Below the pieces are notes generated by a model, which searched no databases, had not been told where the DNA came from, and was given only the letters and a program-made list of their open reading frames with translations. From Rotaria sp. Silwood1 (Eukaryota > Rotifera > Eurotatoria > Philodinida > Philodinidae): a stretch of DNA of 64,000 nt. This document shows, one piece after another, positions 1 through 11,200 of this stretch. Location of the stretch: the NCBI GenBank assembly GCA_905250075.1, contig CAJNOP010000183.1, positions 62,001 to 126,000 of the forward strand, read 5' to 3'. A program made the translations under genes and the position numbers. Position 1 is the stretch's first letter. Each line of letters starts with the position of its first letter.

Positions 1-1683
1 ACAATAACCAGCATATTTCTTAAGAGAAGTTACTTTACAGGAATATTTAGAAAACTTCTATGACACATCTATATTATAGATCCCACGTTGACTTTTCTAT
101 CAGCTTGTAGACTACATATGGAAAATACAGAGTTTAAATATCAACTTCCAATCTATCTTCTCTCTTAGTAGATGATCTCGACTAAAAATCAGGATTTTTG
201 TCAAAAACTTAATTTTATCAATATTGTCTTGAAAGGGCACATCATATCGAACTCGAATCTTCACTGATCGTAGATCTTTATGAGTTCTATCTACACTAAA
301 AGTTTTAGATCACTATATGGTGTCATTTGTAACATATAAGGATCCAAAGTTGCTCAATAGAGCGTTGTTTGCTCGTATGAGAGAGGTTCACAGAATCATA
401 AGGACTCGATCATTTGAGCTAGAAATTTTATTACGAACAGAACTAATTAGTATACGTATTCGCAATAAAAATTCAGCTTGATTAACGTTGATTTTAAGAG
501 GCATCACAACATACTGTTTGAAGTGGATATTACGCATAGGACTACAAGCAAGGAGGACAGTTTGTCAGTGAAGCAATCCCAAAATGTGAGTAGATGACAT
601 AAGTCTTCATTTTTGTTGGTGTATTATGATCCCAGCATAGGCTTGTTACAAACATAACCGGTGAGCTATCTGATCATCTACTGCCCCGTAATCTTTTCTG
701 TATGTTGAATTCTGTTTGATTATAACTTCATATACAATTGTCTTAGTGATTCTTTTCTCAACATGTAAGACAATCACCCGAATGATATCCTTTTCCTAAT
801 TTTACTGTATAATTGTATTCAAATATGACCGGCTTTAATGGATTATGATTGAATAAAAAGTATTTATGGTTTTCTATAATTACATACGTGTCATGTTCAT
901 CTTTTACAAATTCATCGTATGCAGTATTATCTTGTTCGTACGTATTCATGACCAGTGCTGATATCTTTTGCGTCAAGTATTGGTAGCTAGGTGATAAAAT
1001 TGGGACAATAAGAATTTGAAGTTGATAATTTATAAAACTGGCGTGAAGTTCTGAAATCAAATACAGTTAATTGCATCGTTTCCCTCATGCTTGATGATAG
1101 CTTTAGCTTCCGTTAAAAAATTCTCTAGGCAAGTTAAAACAAGACACAATACTTTTACAGAATTTCTTTATTTCTATATTTTTTCTTAAGTCATATTGTA
1201 CTGACATATAAGAAACAGATTATTCAAAATTCCTTGAAAATAGTTCACTGTCAAAGAACGACGCCTAGTGATAGTTTTGTAAAGATATATTCACTAAATA
1301 AAGTATAACATGGACTGATGGATTCAAATGCGGCTTACGTCAAGTTTGTTTCACTATACACAACCCGAATGAAGGCTATAAAAATAGAAAGCATCCTAAA
1401 ATTGATTGGTTTCTATGCAATAGATTGTTTCTTCAGATGGCGTTGTTGAATTTTTATTGTTTCAATAAAATTTTTCGTCGTACAAATAGAAAATTTTTTC
1501 TTTTTGTTTCGTATTAAATGAAACTATCACTAATTTATTTGATTTTTTTTTGTATAAGTTTTCTATGTTGATTGGCTAATCATATAATGCTTATTGTTTA
1601 TTTATTTCTATTGCATTTTATATTGACTACCTTCTTCGTTGTTCTCGAATTTGTTTTTCTAGAAGAAGTTATTCTTTACGAAT
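1..1683. other. Intergenic DNA, no convincing gene
   Basis: I see no complete gene here. The only coding-like stretch is the possible minus-strand exon at 758-1050, listed separately. The segment just before 1684 is T-rich and may serve as the 5' flank of the COX6A gene. Confidence 0.5.
758..1050 (-). CDS. Possible orphan exon of an unrecognised gene
   Basis: On the minus strand an open frame begins after a good acceptor (pyrimidine-rich, TTTCAG at 1056-1051) and stays open for about 97 codons to a stop at 758-760. The peptide is not low-complexity and contains an acidic Asp/Glu segment and a Tyr-rich, Asn-rich second half. I found no in-frame ATG start, no convincing downstream donor and no neighbouring exon, and I do not recognise a family. 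It may be one exon of a gene extending left of the window, a decayed gene piece, or chance. The start at 1050 is the acceptor position. Confidence 0.22.
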
Positions 1684-2851
1684 ATGTTGCCTGCTCTACG
1701 ATCGCGTCCAAACTTGACACGTGTTATCAACCAATTATTGGCTGCTCGTCGTCAACAAGACGCATTTCGTGTTCCTGCACAAAATTCATCAGCTGTATCT
1801 GTACTTACAGATGAACAACGTGCACATCAACTTAAAATATGGCCTGGTAAATAATTTTATATTAATATTTAAACTTACCTTATATTCATATTTTCATAAT
1901 GAATGAAGTAGAATTGAACTAGACTAAAACGATGACATGAATTAAGTAGGAGAAAGAGAAAGATGGTAAAAACCAAATATATATTTTTTTCATCATCTTA
2001 GTGTGTTGTATAGAATAGATTAGTTTAGTTTTCATTGTCTATTTTGTAGAGACTAGAGTCAAGCCTTAATTTTCTTGTATCTTTTCGAAAGTAATAGAAA
2101 AATATTAATGGTGGATATACAACTACTTTTCTACTTCTTTTAAGAGACTCTGTTTATGATTTTAAGAATATGCTATCTTCTTTTCTTCTTTATTATAATT
2201 CTAACCTGGGATAAAAATAGTCAAAGGTATTTAATTAACCCTCGCCTTGTATTAATAAAAAGTCATTTTTTTTTCAACATTAAATTGTCAACTGTTGAAA
2301 GACATGCTTTTCTTTTTTGAAGTGTGCAAATTAGATTAATTCTATGAAATACATGACATTCAACAAAGAAACGTTGAGAGATTTTCTTTTTAATGAAACA
2401 AATATTCTATTTTAAAGAATTTTTTTCTCATTAGTAGGATTTATGGAAAACAAACGAAGCTCTATTTTTTCGTAAAACTTTAGGTGTTCCAGAACGCGTT
2501 CGACCTGTACCAATTGATTATTGTCCCATTGATCCAATTGAATTTGATAAGATAAATAATCGTTTTCATTCACAAGTTAATATGTGGAAATGGGTATCAT
2601 TATTAGTTGCTATACCAGCTATTGCTTTATTAACATATCTTAATGTAATTCTACCACAAGATCATCAACGTCCAGAATATAAAGATTGGGATCATTTACG
2701 ACCACGTATGAAATGGCCAATTAAAGATGGAATACATTCACCATTTCATAGTAAATGGTTTAATGCTATTCATTTTGATAATAAAGGTTATGAAACAAGT
2801 GATGCCGAATTTGAACAACACTTTCATCATGGTCATGATAGCAAACATTAG
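1684..2851 (+). CDS. COX6A: Cytochrome c oxidase subunit 6A (COX6A)
   Basis: Model: exons 1684-1846 and 2484-2851, phase 1, 176 residues. COX6A is a one-helix nuclear-encoded subunit of mitochondrial complex IV in the inner membrane. The C-terminal ~85 residues carry the family pattern: a membrane helix after WKWVSLLVAIP, then HQRPEYKDWDHLRPRMKWP, a DGxHSPFH motif and a terminal GYE. The N-terminus is rich in Arg and hydroxyl residues with few acids, as in a mitochondrial presequence. The protein is longer than usual (about 110 residues) because some 40 residues precede the helix. Just upstream of the chosen acceptor the frame is also open from 2438, but joining there would break phase, so I chose 2484, which has a better pyrimidine tract. 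AATAAA lies at 2971. The family call is strong; the N-terminal exon is less sure. Confidence 0.85.
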
Positions 2852-2970
2852 ACTTATGAACTAAAAAGAAAAAGAAAAAAATAATAATTCTTTATTTCAT
2901 GTCATCCTTTTTTTTCTGTTCTTGTACTTTTCATTATTTGATCCAACAACCAAATATCCTATAGTATACT

Positions 2971-2976
2971 AATAAA
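2971..2976 (+). terminator. Candidate polyadenylation signal of COX6A
   Basis: AATAAA lies 120 bases after the COX6A stop and about 70 bases before the F-box ATG. A CT-rich tract (2990-3006) and a TTTTAG acceptor-like sequence follow. Confidence 0.45.
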
Positions 2977-3035
2977 ACAACGTTTTTTTTTTCTCTCTCT
3001 CTCTCCCCATTGATATTCCCTATATTCGATTGTAT

Positions 3036-3042
3036 CTTTTAG
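3036..3042 (+). promoter_or_regulatory. Candidate trans-splice acceptor before the F-box start
   Basis: A long CT-rich run ends in TATCTTTTAG directly abutting the ATG at 3043. No upstream exon of this gene is visible, so this AG could accept a spliced leader. Spliced-leader trans-splicing is known in rotifers. The role here is inferred from sequence shape only. Confidence 0.35.
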
Positions 3043-4068
3043 ATGGAAACATCTATATTGGAATTACCAAATGAATTAATTGAAATAATTATTTTTTATA
3101 TTATTGGTCGACCGTGGAAAAATGATGTACATGATTTTCTTTCATTTACATCAACTTGTCGATATTTTCGACGATTTATTCAAGATGAAAGATATTGGCG
3201 AATAATGACCTTACGTCGTGATCCTACATGTGAAAAAACTTCGGAGACAATAAAATGGTTTGAACATTGTAAACAAAGTAAAATTTAAGAAAGAAAATTT
3301 AAATTGATTATTTTCTTATTTTTGAAAAATTAGTCTATTGTCAACGAACAATATCCGGTGATGAACTTAAACAATGTATAAGTCGATATAATGATAATTA
3401 TTTTTGTACAATAGAAAAAATTTTTATTTGGCCAAATAAAATTCGTGTATATATTGATGAACATGGTGATGAGTCTTTTGGTTAGTAGATTTTCTAATTC
3501 TATTATTATATGTTCTTCTAATAAATCAAGACATATGTTCGAGAATAGCTCTTCAATTCATCTTATAAATTATGTTCTCTTTTCTTTTGTGTGTATTAGC
3601 TATTGTCTATTAAATTAACGTGATTACATATAATTGATAAAAAGAACAACATTTTCTTTTTTTTCTCTTTTATTTAATAGGTAATATTCGAGATCCAACA
3701 AATTCAATAATAGCACTTGTTGATAATAATTTTCCTATTTATAGTCGACCAATTGGCATAAGAACTAATCATAGTAAATTTTCAATTGCAAATGAACGAT
3801 CTGAACATTTAGGTAAATACAAATATTGTTTATTTATTTTGTTTATTTTCTATTAGTTTTCTTAGGTTATTTGGATTTTCCATACAGCATTTCATTAAAT
3901 AGTATTGGAAAAAATCTCATTTTTCAATATGGTATTTCAGGTTATACTAATGCAATACTTTTTCATATTGATCGAACATTTATTAATAAATATAATCTCG
4001 TACCATTATTCAGAAAATTGAAAAAAATTCCAAAACATTCAGTTTTATTTAGAACAAAAAGTATTTGA
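3043..4068 (+). CDS. F-box protein
   Basis: Model: exons 3043-3277, 3334-3480, 3681-3812 and 3866-4068, all joined in phase 1, 238 residues. Residues about 5-50 form an F-box: LPNELIEIIIFYI, then a region with FLSFTSTCRYFRRF and DERYWR. F-boxes bind Skp1 and bring a substrate to an SCF ubiquitin ligase. The remaining ~185 residues show no WD40 or leucine-rich repeat; they hold short beta-like segments and conserved-looking aromatic residues, so the substrate domain is not recognised. Intron 1 is 56 bases and intron 3 is 53 bases; intron 2 is 200. The gene follows COX6A by 191 bases on the same strand. The F-box and splice chain are clear; the substrate is unknown. Confidence 0.82.
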
Positions 4069-5280
4069 ATATGATAAAAAAAAAAAATCTTTATTTTTCT
4101 TTTTTATTTGATAAATATTTTGACAAAATATAGTTTTGATTTAATGAAACCAAGAAAAATGAGATTATCCTATAGTTTATGTTTTATTCTCTTATCTTTG
4201 ATTCGTTCTTTTCTTTTCCTTTTCCTTTTTCTTTTTCCTTTTTTGTATCATATTTTTCTATTTCTATCGTAGAATTGTTTACACTTTTCTTTTCATCTAC
4301 TTAAATTCTAATCATTCCTTGTCTCATTATTGTCACCTAGTGATATGATGAGATAAACTTTGGCCTTTCTATCTTCTATTTCTTTCTTTTGTTTTTCTTT
4401 TTGGTATTCGATTTTGAAAAAAATCTAAAAAAAAAAAAAAAAAAAAGCTACGTCACTCTTTTTTTTTTCTTTCTTTTCCATATATAGTTGGAAAGATGAT
4501 GCGTGTAGGCGTTTATTTACTCAGGTCGGAGTTACTCTCAAAGACATGAATGCAAGTGTATGTACTCATAGACAGACAGACATTTATTGTTATCGTTCCT
4601 TTTATTTTCTCAATCTTCTCTCCTTTTTTTCTTTTTAATTTTCAGAGATCAATATTCAATATTGTTTCCCAATTTAAAATTCACTTTTCTCTTTGTTAAA
4701 AAACGAAAAACAAACCAAAAAAAAAAAACCAAGAAATAAAGATAAGTTTATTATATAATAAAATTATATGAAAGTCTATACATTGTCATCATGATGAATG
4801 CAAAATATAACGACTGTTATATTCACATGAGTTTTTTCAGTTATTTTTTTACTTTTCTTATTTTCGTTCTTTTAGATTATGCTAGACTCTACACAGAAAA
4901 GCTTTTCGAACAACCGTTCTTCCGTTTTGTCGTCCGTCAAGAGTCGCAGAAAAACGCGCTCTTCTTATTTTTTTTCTCATCAAATTTCCACCGTTTCTTC
5001 ATTAAACAATACTTTAAATAACAAACAATTTCTTTCTATTTCAAATATCTGTCCAACTGGACAATTATTATCAATCATGTTTGAAAAACAATCTTAGTTA
5101 TTTCAATTAGCAAAATTAACGAACAAAAACAAAAAAAAAACAAGTTTCAAAAGACAAAACACAACACATACATACATACATACATATATATATATATTTA
5201 AATCTACAAAAGTTTTCTGTTTTATTTTATTTTTTATTACATAAATATCATTCCGAAGAAAGAAACAACAATAAAGAAAC
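4069..5280. other. Intergenic, T-rich, with a possible small ORF
   Basis: This stretch is mostly poly-pyrimidine and poly-A tracts. Around 4880-4990 it is richer in GC and has an ATG-initiated frame, listed separately. A (CATA)n run at 5166-5190 and TA-rich DNA precede the CDV3-like start and may be its promoter or 5' UTR. Confidence 0.5.
4879..5097 (+). CDS. Possible 72-residue small ORF
   Basis: The frame starts with ATG at 4879, three bases after a TTCTTTTAG acceptor-like sequence, and stops at 5095. It encodes a Ser-, Arg- and Lys-rich N-terminal half followed by an Asn/Ser segment. An overlapping frame from 4791 is also open, so openness alone proves little. It could be a small trans-spliced gene or an upstream ORF in the 5' region of the CDV3-like gene. 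I do not recognise a family. Confidence 0.22.
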   Translation: MLDSTQKSFSNNRSSVLSSVKSRRKTRSSYFFSHQISTVSSLNNTLNNKQFLSISNICPTGQLLSIMFEKQS

Positions 5281-6243
5281 ATGGCAACTAATGATGATCT
5301 TGATGATTTCTTTAAAAAGAAAGATCGCAAAGGTAATAAACATAAAAAACCAACTGGTATATTAACAAATAATGAAGAATTACTTAAACAATTAGGTATA
5401 AAATAAAAATAAAAATAATATTAATATATTAATAATAAAATATTATTTTATATTTATATCTTAGTTATTGTTACATCAGCTACATCAGCATTTAAAGAAA
5501 ATATGGATTTCGATGAAGAAGATGAAGATATAGGTAATAATAATCAAAATCGTCGTCAATTAAATGATGAATCAAATGGTATTATAAACGTTTATGAAGA
5601 TAATCATACAATTGTTAATAAAAATCGACCATATTCAACATCAGTTAATACTAAAAATAAAAATTCAACAAAATTAACTGTACAAGATAATCATAATAAT
5701 ATTAATGAACAACAAACTGGTATTGGACAACAAGATGAATGGGAAGAATTTGAAAATTCAAATCCAAAATATGATCAATTACGTTTAAAATTTGTACGTG
5801 GTACAAATGATCATAATAATGGAGATGAAGATGAAGATGATGATTATTATGGTGATGGTCATAACACAAATAATCATGATTTAAATACTGATGAAAATAT
5901 AAATAATACTGGTGGTGATAATGATGAACAATCATCACGTAATAATAATCGACGTCGTGAACAACAAAAAGATAAGCCTGTTTGGAAATTAGATCAAGTT
6001 AAACAAACTGAACCAATACCAATCAATGAAACAGTTGATTCAAAAGTAGATAAAGTTGTTGAATTACCATCGAAACCTGCAACAACAACTACATCGGGAG
6101 CTTATCGACCACCTCAATTACGTAATAACTCATCTGTTACTATTGTTAGTGGTTTTAATCAACGACCATCGAAAAAAGAACAACCAAATTTAGCTTCAAC
6201 TGAAGAATTTCCATCACTTGGAGCAGCTGTTAATAAAAAATAA
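5281..6243 (+). CDS. CDV3: CDV3-like protein
   Basis: Model: exons 5281-5395 and 5465-6243, phase 1, 297 residues. The CDV3 family are intrinsically disordered cytoplasmic proteins of unclear biochemical role. The matching features come in the family order: an N-terminal DDLDDFFKKKDRKG segment, a DEWEEFE block followed by YDQLRLKF (about residues 115-135), a WKLDQVK tryptophan block, a GAYRPPQLR motif (about residue 240), and a C-terminal EEFPSLGAA motif. Between them lie Asn/Asp/Gly-rich low-complexity stretches. The 69-base intron and start context (AAACATGG) are unremarkable. Assignment rests on motif order recalled from the family; a PSI-BLAST or Pfam CDV3 hit would confirm it. Confidence 0.75.
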
Positions 6244-6841
6244 CCATCGAACAGTCATCTTTGTCTCTATATCCTATTGGCTTTATCTCTTTCATGCTTC
6301 AGTATTCGTGCATCCTATTCACCGCTTTATTCCTTTACTTTTTTTGCCCCTTCATTAATTTTGCTTCTCTCTTTTTTTCTCTTCATTTGTGGTCATTGTT
6401 GATATATTTTGTTTCTTCTGTTTTTTTTTTGACTTTTCCTTATTCATTTACTTTTCATTTTTCATTTGCTTGTTTTCTGTGTCTCTATTTCATTTATTTC
6501 CCTTGTTCCTTTTTTTCTCCCATTAGATTTCCATATTCATTTCATTTTTTCGTTCGGTTTTTTTTTGTCTGTTTCGTTAAACAAGAAAACAAAGAAACTC
6601 TTGTCTGTGTCTCTCTCTGAGTTCGGTTTCAAGAAAAAAAAATACATTAACAGAAGTTTATTAGAAGTATTTATTTATTTAATCTAATAATGAAGATTCA
6701 TTCAAAGCTTTGAATCACAACAAGCAAAAGAAAGATAGTTTCTTACTCTTTGATGAGTCAATCTTTTATCAGTTTGATAAAAGATAACAATATGAAAAGT
6801 TGTTATTGCTTTTGTTTTTCTACAATCAAAATAAAACAAAA
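6244..6841. other. Intergenic, pyrimidine-rich spacer
   Basis: The first 380 bases are T/C-rich and contain long phenylalanine-coding open frames that I regard as composition artefacts. A perfect short stem (TCTTTTATCA / TGATAAAAGA) lies at 6762-6784 before the next gene. No gene is seen. Confidence 0.55.
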
Positions 6842-7816
6842 ATGCATTTATTTTCAGTCATATTTATATGTTTGATGAACAGTAAGTAATGATATTAATT
6901 ATCTTACCTGAGAAAATTTTTTTCAATCAATATAAGATAGAATTTCTATTATGCTATATTCTGAAAAAAATAAAGGAGATTTGCAGAATCTTTTTGGCCT
7001 CTAAAAGGTTCTGTATTTTACCCGATAGTAGAATCACCGAAAAAGGATTCTTGTCAAGAACAAAAAGGTTTCGATGCGGTTTTCAGAACTATTTGTTCTT
7101 GTCCACAAACTTTTTTCAGGGGTTCTGCTATCGGGTAAAACACCAAATCTTTTAGAGGCTTAAAAGGTTCTGTAAACCTTCTTTATCTTTTTCAGAGTAT
7201 GAAAAACAAGAATAATCCTTGAAGTAAAATTGACTCATCAAAAATTAACTTTATGATTTTATTGAATAGTAGCGAATAGAAAACAGCCAAATAGCAAATA
7301 TTGGAGTTTAATGTGTCGTCTAATATATCACTTAATGTTTTATCTTTAAGAATATTTAATTATTGTATACAAATGTTATTAATCTAGGAAGAGACATATA
7401 TAAGGAATTTATCTAAAGATTATTTTGTTCGAGAATATTCAATATAGAACATATTTTAATATTCAAATTTTAAGTAAAAACAAGATTTATTATTATTTTT
7501 ATATTCAGGTATAGTCTTATGTATTAATTTTAATAAATTTCCGTTATTTGATATTCCTTCATCGTCAATATTGAATTTATCTACTGTTTCAATATCCGAA
7601 TCAACTAATTTGTCTACAACAAAGACATCATCAATACATAGTAGTAGTAGTACAACTTTTCGTCCATATTATCCTGATACATTTAGTCCAGGATCAATTG
7701 CTGGAATTATTATCGCTTCACTTGTATTTATTATTATCGTTTCAGTTAGTGCATTTTATATTCGTCGTCAACAAATTTATTATTTACCATATTATAACAA
7801 TTATCGTCGAATTTAA
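6842..7816 (+). CDS. Small type-I membrane protein, unrecognised
   Basis: Model: exons 6842-6881 and 7509-7816, phase 1, 115 residues. The first exon encodes only MHLFSVIFICLMN, a signal-peptide-like start, before a strong GTAAGT donor. The second gives a short extracellular part that is rich in Ser and Thr (about residues 30-70), one membrane helix of about 23 residues starting near GSIAGIII, and a short tail with RRQQIYYLPYY and a terminal RRI. The 627-base intron holds a 245-bp foldback repeat. I do not recognise a family; the shape suggests an O-glycosylated cell-surface protein. Joining exon 1 is inferred from the donor, the phase and the signal-peptide character. Confidence 0.5.
6956..7200. 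repeat. Foldback (MITE-like) element in an intron
   Basis: The arms 6956-7063 and 7098-7200 are imperfect reverse complements (for example TTTTACCCGATAGTAGAA against TTCTGCTATCGGGTAAAA, and GCCTCTAAAAG on both), around a 34-base centre. It has no coding capacity and sits wholly in the intron of the gene at 6842-7816. A perfect 13-base inverted pair (TTGATGAGTCAAT) at 6750 and 7229 lies outside it. Confidence 0.7.
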
Positions 7817-8211
7817 TTATTTAATGTTTTTTTTTCTTATTTTCTATTGAATACATTAAGACGGAGCATTCGACATATTTTTTAATAAAAACTGAAAGCG
7901 TAAATATTTAACAACTTGAAGATTCCCTCTTCTAAAAATACCCAAAGAAATTTCATAATAAAATTGTGTATAAAGAGAAAAGAGAAATTCGATGCATAAG
8001 AAAAAGTCACCGCATCAATATAATTCAAAAGTGCCTATCGATCCTCTTGTACTTTCTTTTTTACTTTTGTGTTCTTTCTTTCCTTCTGTATGTTGTGCAC
8101 AAGTACTCCTCCGCAACTTTGAAGTAAAAAATAGTAATTCGATTACATTTCTACCGTCAGTCTGCATATCTTAATCATCTACTACAAAACAATACAATAA
8201 TTGTCTGAAAC
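7817..8211. other. Short spacer before receptor copy A
   Basis: No gene is seen. A weak 60-codon frame at 7992 precedes the receptor start by 38 bases and is probably untranslated leader. Confidence 0.5.
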
Positions 8212-11200
8212 ATGTCAGTGATTGTTTTTTCAACAACATATTTGCTTTTGACAATAATTTTTATACAACCAACAAAATGTGCTCAATCGACGGATATCCA
8301 AAATCTCGAGCTTACTGATACTGCATCACTATGGAATCAATACCCATCTATTATTGACAAAATCGAAGAGACTGGTATGCTGTGTAGATACGATTCAAGA
8401 ATAGATAGTCAAGAAGAGTATAGCTACCTTTTTTTCTCGGCGAGAATCTGAGGTTTCCTTTTCCCACTCAGAAAATCTCATTTTTGTCAAAAATATTGAT
8501 TTTTAAGCTTTATATAAGGTTCAATAGCCTAAAATTTTTATTCTCGAATGCTCTATGATTTATCGATATTATTATAGTTTGTGAGGATTTTACAGAAGAT
8601 CTAACAGAAAGTTCTTCGAAAATTTTTTTAATGAAAATTTTAATTTGAAAACTCATATTATTCAAATACTTGAAGCACTTCTATTGGATTGTGACAAGAA
8701 AAAATAGGACTAACATGTGCCGTCAAATATGGTCCACATACCTTGGAATGTCCTCCAAATGGTTTGCCTATATGTTTTATGAAGAAAAAAAAATATCGGA
8801 TTTTTGAGACTGAAAACTTTTTAAATACTTTTCTCGAAATGAACTTTTCGTTTTTTTTACTGTCCGTTTGTCAAAGATTTCTCGGCAGTTTTATGTTAGA
8901 GACTATAGACTACAAGTTAGAGAAAATCTGAGCCCTGTAGCTTTCTTCATTCATGAGATGTAGGTTGATAAAAATTTTAAGATCAGATGATTGAATAATT
9001 TTGGTAGCCACTGTATATAAGACATAAAATTTTACAAGTCTATTTGAATAAAGAATATGTTTTACACATGGAATGAAACCGTAGATATTTTTCATTAAAA
9101 TTTTTTTTGCCTACGATAAGATTTAATTAAAATGTATTTACCGAAATTATTATTGTATACATAAAAATGCTTGTTGTTAAAAATCATGTTTTCATATAAG
9201 GAATAATTTGATCTAATGACTACTCTCGAATAGATGATCATTTCAATATATCTTTAATAACGAATGATGTGCAAGTTTCTAGGCAACATGTTCTTTCATT
9301 TATTGACCAGCTATGAAAAATCAGCAAGTAGTTTAAACCATTAAGTGAGAATTCGAAGTTTATCGCTGTTTCGAACATATGTTCGCGATTCGTATGAGAC
9401 TCATAGGTTAGCAATTATATGTGACTCGTTGAAAGTCTTGAAAATGAAGTTTGAACAAGTGTCAATGGGTTATAAAGCCATTTAAAATAGAAGTAAAATT
9501 ATTTACCGATACACTAAAAGAATGGGTTAACATGTCGGAACAAACTGATATCCTAATGATTAGTTATCTATAATACTTCTACCAATAATAACACTTTAAA
9601 TAAAAAAACACGTTGACGTCTTCGGAACTTCTTAAGTACAAGACTTACAAAATGAATTTGATTATTATTTCTGAAGGGTTATTGTGAGACTTTTGGTTCT
9701 TAGTTCAAATTCATGCAATTTAACAATCTCCCTAAAAAAAGATACTACCGAGCCGCGTTACTATAGATATCACTATTGGATGCTGACTCATAAAAATTCA
9801 AAACATGATGCAGTCAAGGAAAAGACAATAGGAATAAGCTAAATTGGATGTTTTTACAACGAAAATAAGAAAGTGTCGAGAAAAATAGTACATGTTCAAT
9901 TTCAAAGGGAGTAAGATCAAATTTATTGTTTCTAAATCTCTTAGTTTAATAGCTTTTGTTCAAACTTTATTTTCAATCCTAGAAAAAAGTCGCTCATGAT
10001 TCTTAACCTATGATTCTCAAATAAATTATTCATATATATTCGAAAAGAGCACAAATTTTCCATTATAACCTAATGCTTAAAGTGTTCTACTGACTCTTGC
10101 AATCAGTTGAAAAATGAAGGAATATACTTTCTAGAAAGGTTCCTGCCATCTGTTATTTCTGTTCACTTTCATAGTTTCGAGCTAAATTTTTCCCAAACGG
10201 TTGACGATACAATTCTTATCAAGAACTTTGAATTGTAAAGTCTCGCTTTTTATGTTCACGCATTTTTGTTGTGCTTTAGACTAATAAAAGTTACTGATTT
10301 AGTTAAATTTTAGAAGTTCTTTCTTTTTTTGGAGTAAACAAAGTTTCAAAAGACAACCCTTAAGGAAAGAAAGGCTGTGATTTTTCAGCAGGAAAGTTTT
10401 ATTGATACAAATTCTATTGAATGACATTGTAAAGTTTAAATTTTATTCTAAATAAATAACATTTCGTATTGACTAAGTTCACATGTCAAACTCAACTATG
10501 TCAAATACATAGTACTACTCACAACATTCGATGCTCCTGCTTCTATAACAGTATTGCTACTTGGAAGCTGTCAAGTAGTGTTTCACTCGTAGAAAAAAAA
10601 AAGAAAAATTAATTGGAAACAAATTAAATGCTCAATATAATTTATTGTTCAATAATATGTGCAAATCAACAGGAAATAAATCAAATTATCAGTATAAGGC
10701 TGTAGCTATAAAGTGTGACATGAGTGTAAAGTGCAAAGGTAGGGAGTGGGTATTAGTATGAGATGTAAGTATGAGGATATAGACTATAACCATGGTATAT
10801 GCAATGCAGGGACCTACACTAAAAAGGTACAGAGGATACCTATGCACTTCCCTTGACTAAAAGATGGATAGAGGCGGTATGGAAAAGAAGTCTATTCGTG
10901 AGGCAAAAAAATCATTTTCCTGATTCCGTGTACCCCTATAACAAGTCGAGTACCTCCTTAGAAAATTTTTGGCTACGCTTCTGGCAGAGTGTCACTGTGA
11001 GCGTGGCTCTAAGTGTCGAGTGCGGGTGAAATTTTGGATATAGGTGCTGCTGTTAGGATGATCGTCATCTAGATTCTTAAAAATTGAGTTGTTGTAAATT
11101 AGTTACTGAGTTTTCAAACTATTTAGTATGCTAAAGAAAAGTTTTTACTAAGCAAAAACTACTGTGCATGTAATAAAATCTATACTGAGCAATTAAATAC

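Noticed and set aside
6261..6687. Long Phe-rich open frames after the CDV3-like gene
   Set aside because: They follow from pyrimidine-rich sequence; two frames are open at once and neither has protein-like complexity.
6750..7241. 13-bp perfect inverted pair as ends of a 490-bp transposon
   Set aside because: The interval would contain exon 1 of a gene, and the obvious foldback arms are at 6956-7200. The pair may be chance or part of an older repeat.
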